A program made the position numbers and the translations under genes. Positions 33,483 to 41,319 of a DNA stretch of 64,000 nucleotides are shown in pieces. The DNA is from Bacillota bacterium. GTDB lineage: Bacteria > Bacillota > Clostridia > Christensenellales > UMGS416. Position 1 is the stretch's first letter. The number at the start of each line of letters is the position of its first letter. The stretch covers positions 759,980 to 823,979 of the forward strand of contig JAEYRH010000016.1 in the NCBI GenBank assembly GCA_023435705.1. Direction: 5' to 3'. The notes under the pieces were generated by a model. That model was not told where the DNA came from. It saw only the letters and a program-made list of their open reading frames with translations, and did not search any database.

Positions 33483-34522
33483 TGGGGCTGAACCCCCTTG
33501 CGGGGCGATAGTGTTTTGCCCTCAGTGCGGGCCAGCACCTCGATCTCGCCCATCAGCTTGTGGAACTTCTTGGGTTTCAAGGATTGCCCGCCATCGCTCA
33601 TGGCGTGCTCCGGGTCGGGATGCACTTCAATCAAAAGCCCGTTGGCGCCGGCCACCACGGCGGTTTTCGCCAGCGGCTCCACCAGCCACCAGATGCCGCC
33701 GGCGTGGCTGGGGTCCACAAAAATGGGCAGGTGACTGAGTCTCCGCACCACCGGAACGGCGCTGATGTCAAGTGTGTTGCGGGTGTATTTTTCAAAGGTG
33801 CGGATGCCACGCTCGCACAGGATCACGTTTTCATTGCCGCCGGCCATCACATATTCGGCGCTCATCAGCCACTCTTCCAACGTAGCGGAGAGCCCGCGCT
33901 TGATCATTACGGGCTTGTTGATGTGCCCCAATTCCTTGAGCAGCGCAAAGTTCTGCATGTTGCGGGCACCCACCTGGATGATGTCGATGTCCTGCAAGAA
34001 AGAATCCAATGCGCTCAGATCCAGGATCTCGCTGACAAGCCCAAGGCCTGTCTCCTGTTTTGCAACCTTCAATATCTCGATGCCTTCCTGCCCCAACCCC
34101 TGGAAGCTATACGGCGAGCTCCGGGGCTTGTAGGCCCCGCCCCGCAGGAAGTGGGCACCGGCCTCCTTCACACTGCGAGCCACCGCCACCATCTGCTCCT
34201 CACTCTCTACGGCGCAGGGACCGGCCACCACGGTGAACACGCTGCCGCCGATCTCCTGCCCGTTGGAGCGGATCACCGTATCCTCCGGGTGGAACATGCG
34301 GTTGGCCCTCTTGTATGGCTCCTGGATGCGCATGACCCTGAGAACGATTTCGTTGGATTCAATGGGTGTATCCATGATGGCGCTGGTGTCACCCAGCACG
34401 TGCAGCACCGTGTAATCAAGGCCCACTGACCGCTCGACGGTCACGCCGCCCATGCCGCGCACCAGGTTCTCCAGATCGACGATTTTGTTTTCCGGAGAAT
34501 GGGGCTTGAGGATGATGATCAT
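33473..34522 (-). CDS. aroF: DAHP synthase, type I-beta with N-terminal regulatory domain
   Basis: A 349-residue 3-deoxy-7-phosphoheptulonate synthase, the entry enzyme that joins PEP and erythrose 4-phosphate. Residues 1-~70 form a ferredoxin-like regulatory domain as in Thermotoga DAHPS, where it binds Tyr or Phe. The catalytic barrel has VAGPCAVES, LRGGAYKPRSSPYSFQG, and DPSHAGG. It is the first gene of the nine-gene aromatic operon, so allosteric control here would gate the whole pathway. GGGAGGAATCCATC precedes the ATG. Confidence 0.94.
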   Translation of the reverse strand: MIIILKPHSPENKIVDLENLVRGMGGVTVERSVGLDYTVLHVLGDTSAIMDTPIESNEIVLRVMRIQEPYKRANRMFHPEDTVIRSNGQEIGGSVFTVVAGPCAVESEEQMVAVARSVKEAGAHFLRGGAYKPRSSPYSFQGLGQEGIEILKVAKQETGLGLVSEILDLSALDSFLQDIDIIQVGARNMQNFALLKELGHINKPVMIKRGLSATLEEWLMSAEYVMAGGNENVILCERGIRTFEKYTRNTLDISAVPVVRRLSHLPIFVDPSHAGGIWWLVEPLAKTAVVAGANGLLIEVHPDPEHAMSDGGQSLKPKKFHKLMGEIEVLARTEGKTLSPRKGVQPQWR

Positions 34523-34536
34523 GATGGATTCCTCCC

Positions 34537-34560
34537 AATATTCATAACTTAATGAATGTT
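34537..34560 (-). promoter_or_regulatory. Near-palindromic element before the aromatic operon
   Basis: AATATTCAT (34537-34545) and ATGAATGTT (34552-34560) match as an inverted repeat in 8 of 9 positions, around AACTTA. It lies directly 5' of the aroF ribosome site. No convincing -35/-10 pair was found in the 45 bp between the upstream terminator and aroF. Confidence 0.45.
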
Positions 34561-34565
34561 ATACA

Positions 34566-34589
34566 AAAGAGGGACTCTTTTCGAGTCCC
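34566..34589 (-). terminator. Terminator upstream of aroF
   Basis: On the minus strand GGGACTC / GAGTCCC with a 5-nt loop, followed by TCTTTTGT. It closes the 34610-34837 gene. Confidence 0.8.
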
Positions 34590-34609
34590 CCATGCATTCT
34601 TTAATCCTA

Positions 34610-34837
34610 TTACGCCCGGTCAGACTCGCCGGCTTCTATATACACATGTAAATCTTCCGGCGCTAAAGTAGCCCCGGAAGCTAAAGTATGCGTATGAGCT
34701 GTGACCGAGCCGATTGTGTTCCACGAGGGAACCTCCGATTGGATCTTTACGATAGTATATTCCTGAAGGAAACAGTTGTCAACGCGATACACTCGACAAA
34801 CTTCCGCTTTTTTGACCATACAATCAATACTGAACAT
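34610..34837 (-). CDS. Small hypothetical protein
   Basis: A 75-residue ORF that I do not recognise. It is soluble with mixed beta-type segments (CRVYRVDNCFLQEYTIVKI) and ends acidic. No good Shine-Dalgarno sequence is seen before the first ATG or before the in-frame ATG at 34819, so the start is uncertain. Support comes from its placement: it ends 20 bp before a strong terminator on the same strand. Confidence 0.5.
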   Translation of the reverse strand: MFSIDCMVKKAEVCRVYRVDNCFLQEYTIVKIQSEVPSWNTIGSVTAHTHTLASGATLAPEDLHVYIEAGESDRA

Positions 34838-34884
34838 GGCAGCCGGGATATCTGAAACGATGCCTGTGCATGATAAGTGGACGG

Positions 34885-35796
34885 CTAAAGGCGCAAATCA
34901 AGCTCCCACTTCTCCTCATGGATCACTTGGCCGGTCCATGAGGTGTTCTCCTTGGTTTCGATGAGCGTGAATCCATGAGCGGCATACATCCTGCGGGACA
35001 CCTTTAGCATGTCAGCAGTCCATAGGATCACTTTTTGATATCCGGCATCGCGGCAAAAAGCCAGGGCTGTTTTGATCAGGCTGCTTCCGAAACCCCTGCC
35101 CCTGGCTTTGGGATCAACGATGAACCAGCGCAACTGCGCGGTGTTTTCCTCTGTTTGCACAACGGCAATGGCTCCGACCCGCTGATTGTTTAACTCGGCA
35201 ATCCACATTTGCTCACGTTTTGAACGGTGCGCGTGGAAAGCCCTCACAGGCTTATCGACATAGTCCACAAAAGAAGAGTTAAAACCGTAATCCCTTTTGT
35301 AGAGTTCGCTGTGGTAGCCTATTACATAATCGACATCATCGGGCAAGTATTCACGAATCGATGCGGTTCCTCTGCTTGACAGGGCAGATGCAACCCGTTC
35401 CATCGACTGAACAAGCTCCTCCCGCTCCTGGTCAGACAAATGGCAGATCATTTGCTCGATTTGCCCGTTTGACTTGGCTTCCATCTCGGAGAGCACCGAT
35501 TGGCCGTGAGCTGTCAGCTCCAGGTACTCCACACGGCGATCGCCCGGTGATGGCAGCTTTCTCACAAGTCCGCAGCCTGCAAGCCTCTTCAATTGCCTGC
35601 TGGCCAGGCCTTTGTCCATGTTCAACAGGGAGGAAAGGCGGGCAAACGTGCACTTCTCCATGCGGTCAATTTCCAGCAACAGCCGAAGTTCAGACAAAGA
35701 ATAGGGGCTGTCCAATATCGCTGTGTTCAATAAACCAAGCACATTGGTATAAAACCGATTGAATTTGCGGATTCGTGTAACGATCTGTTGTGACAT
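34885..35796 (-). CDS. MarR-GNAT fusion regulator
   Basis: A 303-residue protein with an N-terminal MarR winged helix (residues ~5-140; LNMDKGLASRQLKRLAGCGLVRKLPSPGDRR) and a C-terminal GNAT acetyltransferase (~150-303; IVDPKARGRGFGSSLIKTAL, with the RGxGxG acetyl-CoA loop). Such fusions act as regulators with a built-in acetyltransferase. The ATG at 35796 follows GGTGGGTGT. A perfect palindrome overlaps its own -35, so autorepression is likely. Confidence 0.9.
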   Translation of the reverse strand: MSQQIVTRIRKFNRFYTNVLGLLNTAILDSPYSLSELRLLLEIDRMEKCTFARLSSLLNMDKGLASRQLKRLAGCGLVRKLPSPGDRRVEYLELTAHGQSVLSEMEAKSNGQIEQMICHLSDQEREELVQSMERVASALSSRGTASIREYLPDDVDYVIGYHSELYKRDYGFNSSFVDYVDKPVRAFHAHRSKREQMWIAELNNQRVGAIAVVQTEENTAQLRWFIVDPKARGRGFGSSLIKTALAFCRDAGYQKVILWTADMLKVSRRMYAAHGFTLIETKENTSWTGQVIHEEKWELDLRL

Positions 35797-35825
35797 ACAC
35801 CCACCCACATCGTTTGATATGGGAA

Positions 35826-35855
35826 AATATACATTATTTGGTTGACTTAGTCAAC
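35826..35855 (-). promoter_or_regulatory. Promoter and palindromic MarR operator
   Basis: GTTGACT-T-AGTCAAC, a perfect 15-bp palindrome (35841-35855), contains the -35 TTGACT (35849-35854). The -10 TATATT is at 35826-35831 with 17-bp spacing. This matches MarR-type operators. Confidence 0.8.
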
Positions 35856-35886
35856 GACGCCCCTTCATTTGATTGCATAAGGCTGC

Positions 35887-36183
35887 CTACAACGCCTTAT
35901 TCCTTCCGTATTCCTGATCCATCCTGCTCACAGTGACCAGGATCTGCGCCACGATGGCATAAAACTCCCGTGGGATCTCTTCCCCCACATCCATCTGGCT
36001 GAGTGCATGGGCCAGCAGCGAGTCGGAAACAATGGGGATGTTATTCGTCCGAGCCAATTCCAGCATCTTCTCCGCGACCAGGCCGCGACCAAGCGCCGTG
36101 ATCACCGGCGCGCCGCCGGACTCGCCGCTATAGGTGAGCGCCGCGGCCTCCATAATGGGTTTTCGTTGGTTCTTTTCCTCCAT
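35887..36183 (-). CDS. ylqH: FlhB C-terminal-domain homolog (YlqH type)
   Basis: A 98-residue protein equal to the cytoplasmic C-terminal domain of the flagellar/type III export switch protein FlhB, without the membrane part. The segment AAALTYSGESGGAPVITALGRGLVAEKMLELA resembles the region after the NPTH cleavage site, but NPTH itself reads SGES here. Bacillus has the same free-standing form (YlqH) next to YlqG, as seen here. Function is not established. Confidence 0.8.
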   Translation of the reverse strand: MEEKNQRKPIMEAAALTYSGESGGAPVITALGRGLVAEKMLELARTNNIPIVSDSLLAHALSQMDVGEEIPREFYAIVAQILVTVSRMDQEYGRNKAL

Positions 36184-36184
36184 T

Positions 36185-38002
36185 TTATAACCTCATGTCC
36201 AGAGCACCGGCGGCAGGCTCCTGCGCCACCCGCTCGGCCACAGTGAGCGGCGAAACCGGCTTGTTGATCACTTGCGTGCGCAAGTCGGAAACACGGTAAC
36301 CGATTTCCCCCATTGCTCTCCCAAGTTCGGTCATGTGGCCTTCCACGAAGCGGACAAGCTCCGGCTTTTCCACTCCAAATCGAAGGCGCAGGTTCTTCTG
36401 GCTCACATTGATCAGCGTCTCCACATGGCCCATGCTGTCAGTATCGAGCGCGATCAAAATGTTTGCCTGGTCAGCCTTCACCTTGCGCCCGCCTTTGCCT
36501 TTGTTCATCACATACAGCTCCACAGTCTTCTGCTTGTCCTCCAGCATCACCGGGATCTGCTGATAAGCGTACTGGCTGATGTCGTGGATCAGTTGCACAT
36601 GGCTGGCCACCCGCCCGAGCTGGCGCACCACATCCTGCCCGGCGGCACCCGTGCCCGTTGCGTCGGAAAGCAATTGGCTCACCTTGCCCTTCTGGTCAGT
36701 GGCAGCCTGCATCAGCTCCTTGGCGGCGTCGCCGTCAAGTTTGGCAAACAACCCGGTGATCTCCCTGAGCACCCGGCCAATCGCAGTGTCTGCAGCCGGT
36801 TGGGCATGCGCCTGGGTTGTGGGTTCGGTGATGTATTTGCCCAGCTCCGCAACCATCCGGTTTATGAACTGGCGCACTCCCGCAGCTTCCTGTTGTGGGA
36901 GTGCGGATATTAGTGCGTCCATGCGCTCTCTCAGCTCGCCCTGCGGCAGTAATGGGCCTTCCAGCATGATGGCCACAGCTTGTTTAGCCAAGCCAGACCG
37001 TTGTAAAGCCAGCAGCACGCCGGAATTTGAGTCGGCAACCTCTACTCCAAGAGCCACCTGAACCAGGCTTTGCAGCTGGAGCACAGCATCGGAGCTGTTG
37101 TCAGGATTGGGCAGAACAGCAGCGGCAACCTGCTGAGGCACACCGGGTTTCATCTCCGCAACGGCTTGGGCGATTGGGCCGCTTCGCGCAGGCAAATCAA
37201 CCGGAATGGCAGCCCGCCCTGAAACATCCGCCGGATCGTAACCGGCCGGGGCCTGCTCTCCAGCCATTGCGCTCGCGTTCTCCTGGAGATTGGCAATGCC
37301 GGCTAAAGTTTGCTGTGTGTGGGGTTGCTCCCCGGTCTGCGTTGCTGTGTATGCTTGCGGAGCGGGCTGCCGGCCGCTTTCTGCCTCTGGCAGCGGCGTG
37401 GCTGGCAGCTCCATAAGTAGCTCGGCCAGGCGCGTGAGCTCGTCGCCAGTCATCACCCGGCCATCCACCAGGCGGTTCAGGGCATCCACATTGGCCGTGT
37501 TGGCAGTGATGCGGTTGGCAGCCAGAAACACTGCCTTATCCGCCGAAAGAGATGGGAACCGCGCCATCGTATCCATTGCGGTGCGTGCAGTTTCCTCTCT
37601 CATGGGCAGCTTCATCCGCTCCATCGCGTGGGCCACCGATTGGCCTTGCTGCGATTGCTCCAGCCCCATCCGTTTGAGAAGAGCAGCACCGTCACCGATT
37701 GGGGGTTCAGAACGCAAGCTATTTATTTCCTGGTCCATCAGTTGCATGACCAGCTGTCCGTCCATCTGACCGGTCACCCTGAGCGTTATGGTAGCCCCAG
37801 GGCTCAGGATCACATCACCTGATGGCATGGCATTGAGCAGTGCCCCATTATCAAGCCGGATCTGCAGCCCCTCACCATCGGTCAACATCACACGGCCACG
37901 CAGAAGCTCACCGGCGCGATATGCCGCGGCTGGTAAAACCTGCGACTGCATGTTGCGGTCGATCTGTTGCATCATTGTATTGACGACGAGGTCCACTTTC
38001 AT
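36185..38002 (-). CDS. ylqG: FliK-like / YlqG-type protein
   Basis: A 605-residue protein. The C-terminal ~100 residues (MGHVETLINVSQKNLRLRFGVEKPELVRFVE) match the flagellar hook-length control (FliK) C-terminal domain. The middle is long, low in order, and rich in Ala, Gln and Pro. The N-terminus has a small beta-type domain (GRVMLTDGEGLQIRLDNG). The ATG at 38002 has GGAGCAG upstream. It is coupled to the FlhB-C-like gene, but no other flagellar gene is present, as in the Bacillus ylqGH pair. Confidence 0.75.
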   Translation of the reverse strand: MKVDLVVNTMMQQIDRNMQSQVLPAAAYRAGELLRGRVMLTDGEGLQIRLDNGALLNAMPSGDVILSPGATITLRVTGQMDGQLVMQLMDQEINSLRSEPPIGDGAALLKRMGLEQSQQGQSVAHAMERMKLPMREETARTAMDTMARFPSLSADKAVFLAANRITANTANVDALNRLVDGRVMTGDELTRLAELLMELPATPLPEAESGRQPAPQAYTATQTGEQPHTQQTLAGIANLQENASAMAGEQAPAGYDPADVSGRAAIPVDLPARSGPIAQAVAEMKPGVPQQVAAAVLPNPDNSSDAVLQLQSLVQVALGVEVADSNSGVLLALQRSGLAKQAVAIMLEGPLLPQGELRERMDALISALPQQEAAGVRQFINRMVAELGKYITEPTTQAHAQPAADTAIGRVLREITGLFAKLDGDAAKELMQAATDQKGKVSQLLSDATGTGAAGQDVVRQLGRVASHVQLIHDISQYAYQQIPVMLEDKQKTVELYVMNKGKGGRKVKADQANILIALDTDSMGHVETLINVSQKNLRLRFGVEKPELVRFVEGHMTELGRAMGEIGYRVSDLRTQVINKPVSPLTVAERVAQEPAAGALDMRL

Positions 38003-38145
38003 GATCTGCTCCAAAAATTTGTGCCATTGATTACTATATCGAAATAAGCCCGGAAAAGATTTACCTAACCAATACATTTATTTGATATATATGCCCATAT
38101 ATCGCATGCTTAAAACAAATAACCTGATAAACCAACAAATAATGG

Positions 38146-38154
38146 TGTTATAAT
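38146..38154 (+). promoter_or_regulatory. Extended -10 promoter for the small membrane protein
   Basis: TGT TATAAT forms an extended -10 (TATAAT at 38149-38154), 58 bp before the ATG at 38212. Confidence 0.5.
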
Positions 38155-38211
38155 ACAGAATGCTCAATCTATAGTCACTCACGATTATTCATTCTGCAAG
38201 GAGGGCTCTCC

Positions 38212-38385
38212 ATGCTAGACCAATTGCTTTCGTGTGTTCGCGGTTTGTCGCTCTTTGTGCCGCCATCGGGCAATGGGCCAGTGTGGTCAACAGACTGGAT
38301 GTCTATCGCCGTGATTGCCACTCTTGTGCTGGCAGCTATGACCGTGATCCTCATTCTTGCACAGCGCGCGAAAAGAAAAAAATAG
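38212..38385 (+). CDS. 57-residue single-helix membrane protein
   Basis: A small gene with a strong GGAGGG ribosome site 8-9 bp before the ATG and its own promoter. The first 30 residues are outside-type sequence (CVRGLSLFVPPSGNGPVW), residues about 30-50 form one membrane helix, and the tail QRAKRKK is strongly basic, so an N-out/C-in orientation is predicted. I do not recognise the family. No partner gene lies on the same strand nearby. Confidence 0.6.
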   Translation: MLDQLLSCVRGLSLFVPPSGNGPVWSTDWMSIAVIATLVLAAMTVILILAQRAKRKK

Positions 38386-38483
38386 AAATTCCTTCATTGA
38401 TCTGTATCCACGCATGATGATTGGCCGCAGCTGCAGGCCTTATTATTTGGCATGGGTTGAGCATCCCTCTGCTAAACTATGTG

Positions 38484-38547
38484 AATTTAGCACACTATTT
38501 GTGAAAAACTAGTACCAAGTGTGGCATATCTCAATTTAGCACGCTAT
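38484..38547 (+). promoter_or_regulatory. Repeated operator-like elements before the Gfo/Idh gene
   Basis: AATTTAGCAC(A/G)CTAT occurs at 38484-38498 and 38533-38547 with starts 49 bp apart. The first is also the right arm of the inverted repeat GCTAAA...TTTAGC (38471-38491). The second overlaps a -10-like TATACT at 38545-38550. Confidence 0.55.
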
Positions 38548-38581
38548 ACTATAGGTGCGATTTTCCAAAGGAGATTTATGT

Positions 38582-39634
38582 ATGGAATTGAAGCTTGGCA
38601 TAATTGGGTTTGGCGGAATGGCTCACTGGCACTTCATGAATGCTCCAAGGGCCGGCGTGAAAGTGGTCGCAGCGATGGACGTGGATTCAGCCAGGGTGGC
38701 AATGGCAAAAGAGCTGGGGCTGCGGGCATATGAGCAAGCCGAGGACTTATTAAATGACAGAGAAGTGAATTTCGTGCTCGTCGCCACACCGAATCATGTG
38801 CATAAAGAACTGGCGATCAAGGCGCTTCGCGCTGGTAAACACGTCATGGTGGAAAAGCCGGCTGCTCTTTCCATCGCCGAATGGGATGAAATGGTGGCGG
38901 AAAGCCAAAAGGCAGGCAGGATCCTGACCGTGCACCAAAACCGCCGTTGGGACAGGGACTACCGCGTGATGCGGCAAGTGGTGGAGAGCGGCAAAGTTGG
39001 CCGCGTTTGTTCCATTGAAAGCCGCGTGTTTGGAACAGGCGGCGCAATGTTTGGTTGGCGCGCCTTCAAGGAATTTGGCGGCGGCATGGTGCTGGACTGG
39101 GGTGTGCATCTGGTGGATCAGTTGATGAACATGTACCCAGGCAAAAAAGTGGTCAGCGTCTACGCCAAGCTTTACGCGTTGCTAGGCCAGGAAGTGGACG
39201 ATTATGACAAGCTGATCCTGACACTCGAAGATGGCTTGACACTCACCGTGGAAATCGGCACTTATGCCTTCCGTTCGCTGCCTCGCTGGTTTGTGATCGG
39301 CGATGGAGGCACATTGAAGATCGAGAGTTTCGATTGCGCAGAAGGCGGCTACACGAAGCCTTGCCACACAGACGCCCCCATCGCGCCCATCGTCGTGATG
39401 ACAGCCGCCGGCCCCACACGCATGATGGCGCCTCGCCCACCGGAAACCAAGGCTGATTTTCCACTGCCCGATGTGCAATCGGACTGGACAGAGCTGTATG
39501 AAAACCTGGTGGATGTGATGAATGGCCGCGCTGAGCTCATCGTAACGCCAGCATCGGTGCGCCGCGTATTGGAAGTGCTGGAAGCGATCTTCCGGTCTGC
39601 ACGAGAAGGCCGCTCCATTGATGTAGCCATTTAG
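38582..39634 (+). CDS. Gfo/Idh/MocA family oxidoreductase
   Basis: A 350-residue NAD(P)-dependent dehydrogenase for sugars or inositol-type substrates. The N-terminal Rossmann loop is GIIGFGGMAHWHFMNAP; EKPAALS is the family's EKP motif with the catalytic Lys; DWGVHLVDQLM holds the GGG..DxGxHxxD-type substrate motif. The ATG at 38582 has GGAG upstream. A long perfect palindrome terminates it. The operator-like repeats upstream suggest substrate-dependent regulation by an unlinked repressor. Confidence 0.88.
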   Translation: MELKLGIIGFGGMAHWHFMNAPRAGVKVVAAMDVDSARVAMAKELGLRAYEQAEDLLNDREVNFVLVATPNHVHKELAIKALRAGKHVMVEKPAALSIAEWDEMVAESQKAGRILTVHQNRRWDRDYRVMRQVVESGKVGRVCSIESRVFGTGGAMFGWRAFKEFGGGMVLDWGVHLVDQLMNMYPGKKVVSVYAKLYALLGQEVDDYDKLILTLEDGLTLTVEIGTYAFRSLPRWFVIGDGGTLKIESFDCAEGGYTKPCHTDAPIAPIVVMTAAGPTRMMAPRPPETKADFPLPDVQSDWTELYENLVDVMNGRAELIVTPASVRRVLEVLEAIFRSAREGRSIDVAI

Positions 39635-39654
39635 AAAGAACTGTTACGGATGAT

Positions 39655-39684
39655 GAAAGCCGCAAGAATATTCTTGCGGCTTTC
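39655..39684. terminator. 30-bp perfect palindrome, bidirectional terminator
   Basis: GAAAGCCGCAAGAAT is followed directly by its reverse complement. The ends give T-runs on both strands (TTTCTCTT on plus, TTTCATCATC on minus). It serves the oxidoreductase gene and agrD, which converge here. Confidence 0.85.
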
Positions 39685-39698
39685 TCTTGTGAAGGTGT

Positions 39699-39821
39699 TT
39701 ACTTGATCAACTGAGAGGGGACTTTCGGCTGGTGGAACAGGAATACGCAAAGGGGCTTGGCGGAAATGGAAGCAACCTTTGCGACCAGCGCAGCGGCCAG
39801 ATTCAACATCTTACCCTTCAT
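39699..39821 (-). CDS. agrD: AgrD-like autoinducing peptide precursor
   Basis: A 40-residue precursor too short for routine gene calling. GGAGGG (39828-39833) lies 7 bp before the ATG. Residues 1-20 form the amphipathic leader MKGKMLNLAAALVAKV..., residues 21-29 (AKPLCVFLF) hold the predicted signal, and residues 30-40 (HQPKVPSQLIK) the acidic/helix-type recognition tail. It aligns with Staphylococcus AgrD: Cys plus four residues, then a tail with P at position +6 and L at +9. The mature product would be a CVFLF thiolactone ring with a short N-terminal tail. It lies behind agrC, not between agrB and agrC. Confidence 0.85.
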   Translation of the reverse strand: MKGKMLNLAAALVAKVASISAKPLCVFLFHQPKVPSQLIK

Positions 39822-39844
39822 GGTTTTCCCTCCTTTCGTAACGC

Positions 39845-39880
39845 TTATATTACCTGACCTGAAGGTCATGCAATATTCAA
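39845..39880 (-). promoter_or_regulatory. Regulatory region of agrD
   Basis: A perfect inverted repeat TGACCT-GA-AGGTCA (39855-39868) lies between a -10-like TAATAT (39847-39852) and two candidate -35 hexamers, TTGCAT (39868-39873, spacing 15) and TTGAAT (39875-39880, spacing 22). The poor spacing is like agr P2/P3 in Staphylococcus, which need AgrA. Confidence 0.5.
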
Positions 39881-39909
39881 GTGTTTCATGTGTATATCAT
39901 AATATAGAA

Positions 39910-39945
39910 GTGCCCTCTTTCGCCGTCTCAGACGCAAGAGGGCAC
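39910..39945 (-). terminator. Hairpin between agrC and agrD
   Basis: A 10-bp perfect stem GTGCCCTCTT / AAGAGGGCAC with extra inner pairing, followed on the minus strand by TTCTATATT. It probably ends the agrA-agrC message. Confidence 0.65.
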
Positions 39946-39979
39946 ATTTTTGACGCAAATCACATCCGTCTTAAGAAAG

Positions 39980-41314
39980 TTATCCTGCCTTTTCAATGTC
40001 TGCCAGGCAATACATCGCGAGCGTCAGTGTAAACACACCATTGTCCATATCCGTTATGATATGCCCGTCATATTTTTCCACGACGCGCCTCATATTCCCC
40101 ATGCCGATCCCATGAAGGCCTCGCTCGGTCTTGGTGGTCTGCAGGATGTCTCCGCTTTTATTCACCACACCATCAAACGAATTTCTCATGATCAATACCA
40201 GGTGATCATTCTTTAAATGAGAATCAATAGCCACAAAGCGCTCCTTGCCTGCAGGCAGTTTCTTGCACGCATCCAACGCATTGTCCAGCGCATTGGAGAA
40301 CACGATGTTCAAGTCAATGTCCTCAACACTGATGCGGGATGGAATTGCCACATTCACGGCCATATCAATGCCCGATTTTTTCGCATCGGCTACTTTGGAA
40401 TTGAACAGAGCGTCCAGGATTGGGTTGCCTGTCTGCACCTTCAACATCGAGTTGGAGACAGTTTCATTGAGTGTAAGCATGTATTGATCCAGCTTTTCAT
40501 AACTTTTCATGCTAACCATCCATTGAATAACCGTGAAGTGGTTTTTCATATCATGCCAGATGCGGTGCGTCTCCTCCTGCAGAGCGTTGCGCTCGTGCAG
40601 ATGGCTGTTTAACATTTCAACTTGCTGGGCCATCAACATGTATTTGCTCTGAGCGCGGCTGTATTCCATCAGGGCTTGAAACAGGTAAATCGCCAGGAAG
40701 CTCATGAAGATCAGCCCGATTGCTGATATGGCCAGCCATACGGGGCTGAGGATACTTTCCACCGAGCTGCCCACAAACTGTATGATCGTGATCATGCATA
40801 TGGCGCTGATGACTGGCACCGTCATAATACAAAGGCTGTAGCCAAGTGGGATCCTGGTTTGATCCTTTTTGGAAAACATACTCACACCATACACAAGCAC
40901 AATCAGTACAGGTTTGGATATCACGATGCCTAACATACGATATGGAGTCTCACTTACGAAATCAGCAGTGGATACATTGAACACCAACTGGGTAATACCC
41001 ACTGCCAGGGCCTCTGATATCAGAATCAGGGCGGTGAGAAGCAACGGGATCAACACCATTGCAAACACGCTGCTCCGAAAGAGAAGCAGGCTGGCAAGAA
41101 TGCCTGCGGCCAAAAAAAGGCATAGTGTCAGAACACCTGGCAGCCGGGCAACATTCATAATACTGATAATGCCGAATAATATAGCAATTGTCACAGGTGG
41201 AATCCATTTCCACCTATAACGCTGCTCGAAGAAACGGGATATGAATACATACATCATTGCTGCTTCAACCAGGCTTGCAGCCTGCTCCAGCAGGACCCAA
41301 TACCATTGGCCCAT
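39980..41314 (-). CDS. agrC: AgrC-like GHKL sensor histidine kinase
   Basis: A 444-residue receptor kinase. Six or seven membrane helices fill residues ~5-215, then a coiled stretch and the kinase core: HRIWHDMKNHF with the phospho-acceptor His, N-box NIVFSNALDNALDAC, and GIGMGNMRRVVEKYDG as G-box, typical of the HPK10/GHKL group that reads cyclic peptides. It probably senses the AgrD product. The ATG at 41314 is best placed after GAGGTGA; a GTG overlapping the agrA stop is an alternative. Confidence 0.9.
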   Translation of the reverse strand: MGQWYWVLLEQAASLVEAAMMYVFISRFFEQRYRWKWIPPVTIAILFGIISIMNVARLPGVLTLCLFLAAGILASLLLFRSSVFAMVLIPLLLTALILISEALAVGITQLVFNVSTADFVSETPYRMLGIVISKPVLIVLVYGVSMFSKKDQTRIPLGYSLCIMTVPVISAICMITIIQFVGSSVESILSPVWLAISAIGLIFMSFLAIYLFQALMEYSRAQSKYMLMAQQVEMLNSHLHERNALQEETHRIWHDMKNHFTVIQWMVSMKSYEKLDQYMLTLNETVSNSMLKVQTGNPILDALFNSKVADAKKSGIDMAVNVAIPSRISVEDIDLNIVFSNALDNALDACKKLPAGKERFVAIDSHLKNDHLVLIMRNSFDGVVNKSGDILQTTKTERGLHGIGMGNMRRVVEKYDGHIITDMDNGVFTLTLAMYCLADIEKAG

Positions 41315-41319
41315 CCCTG

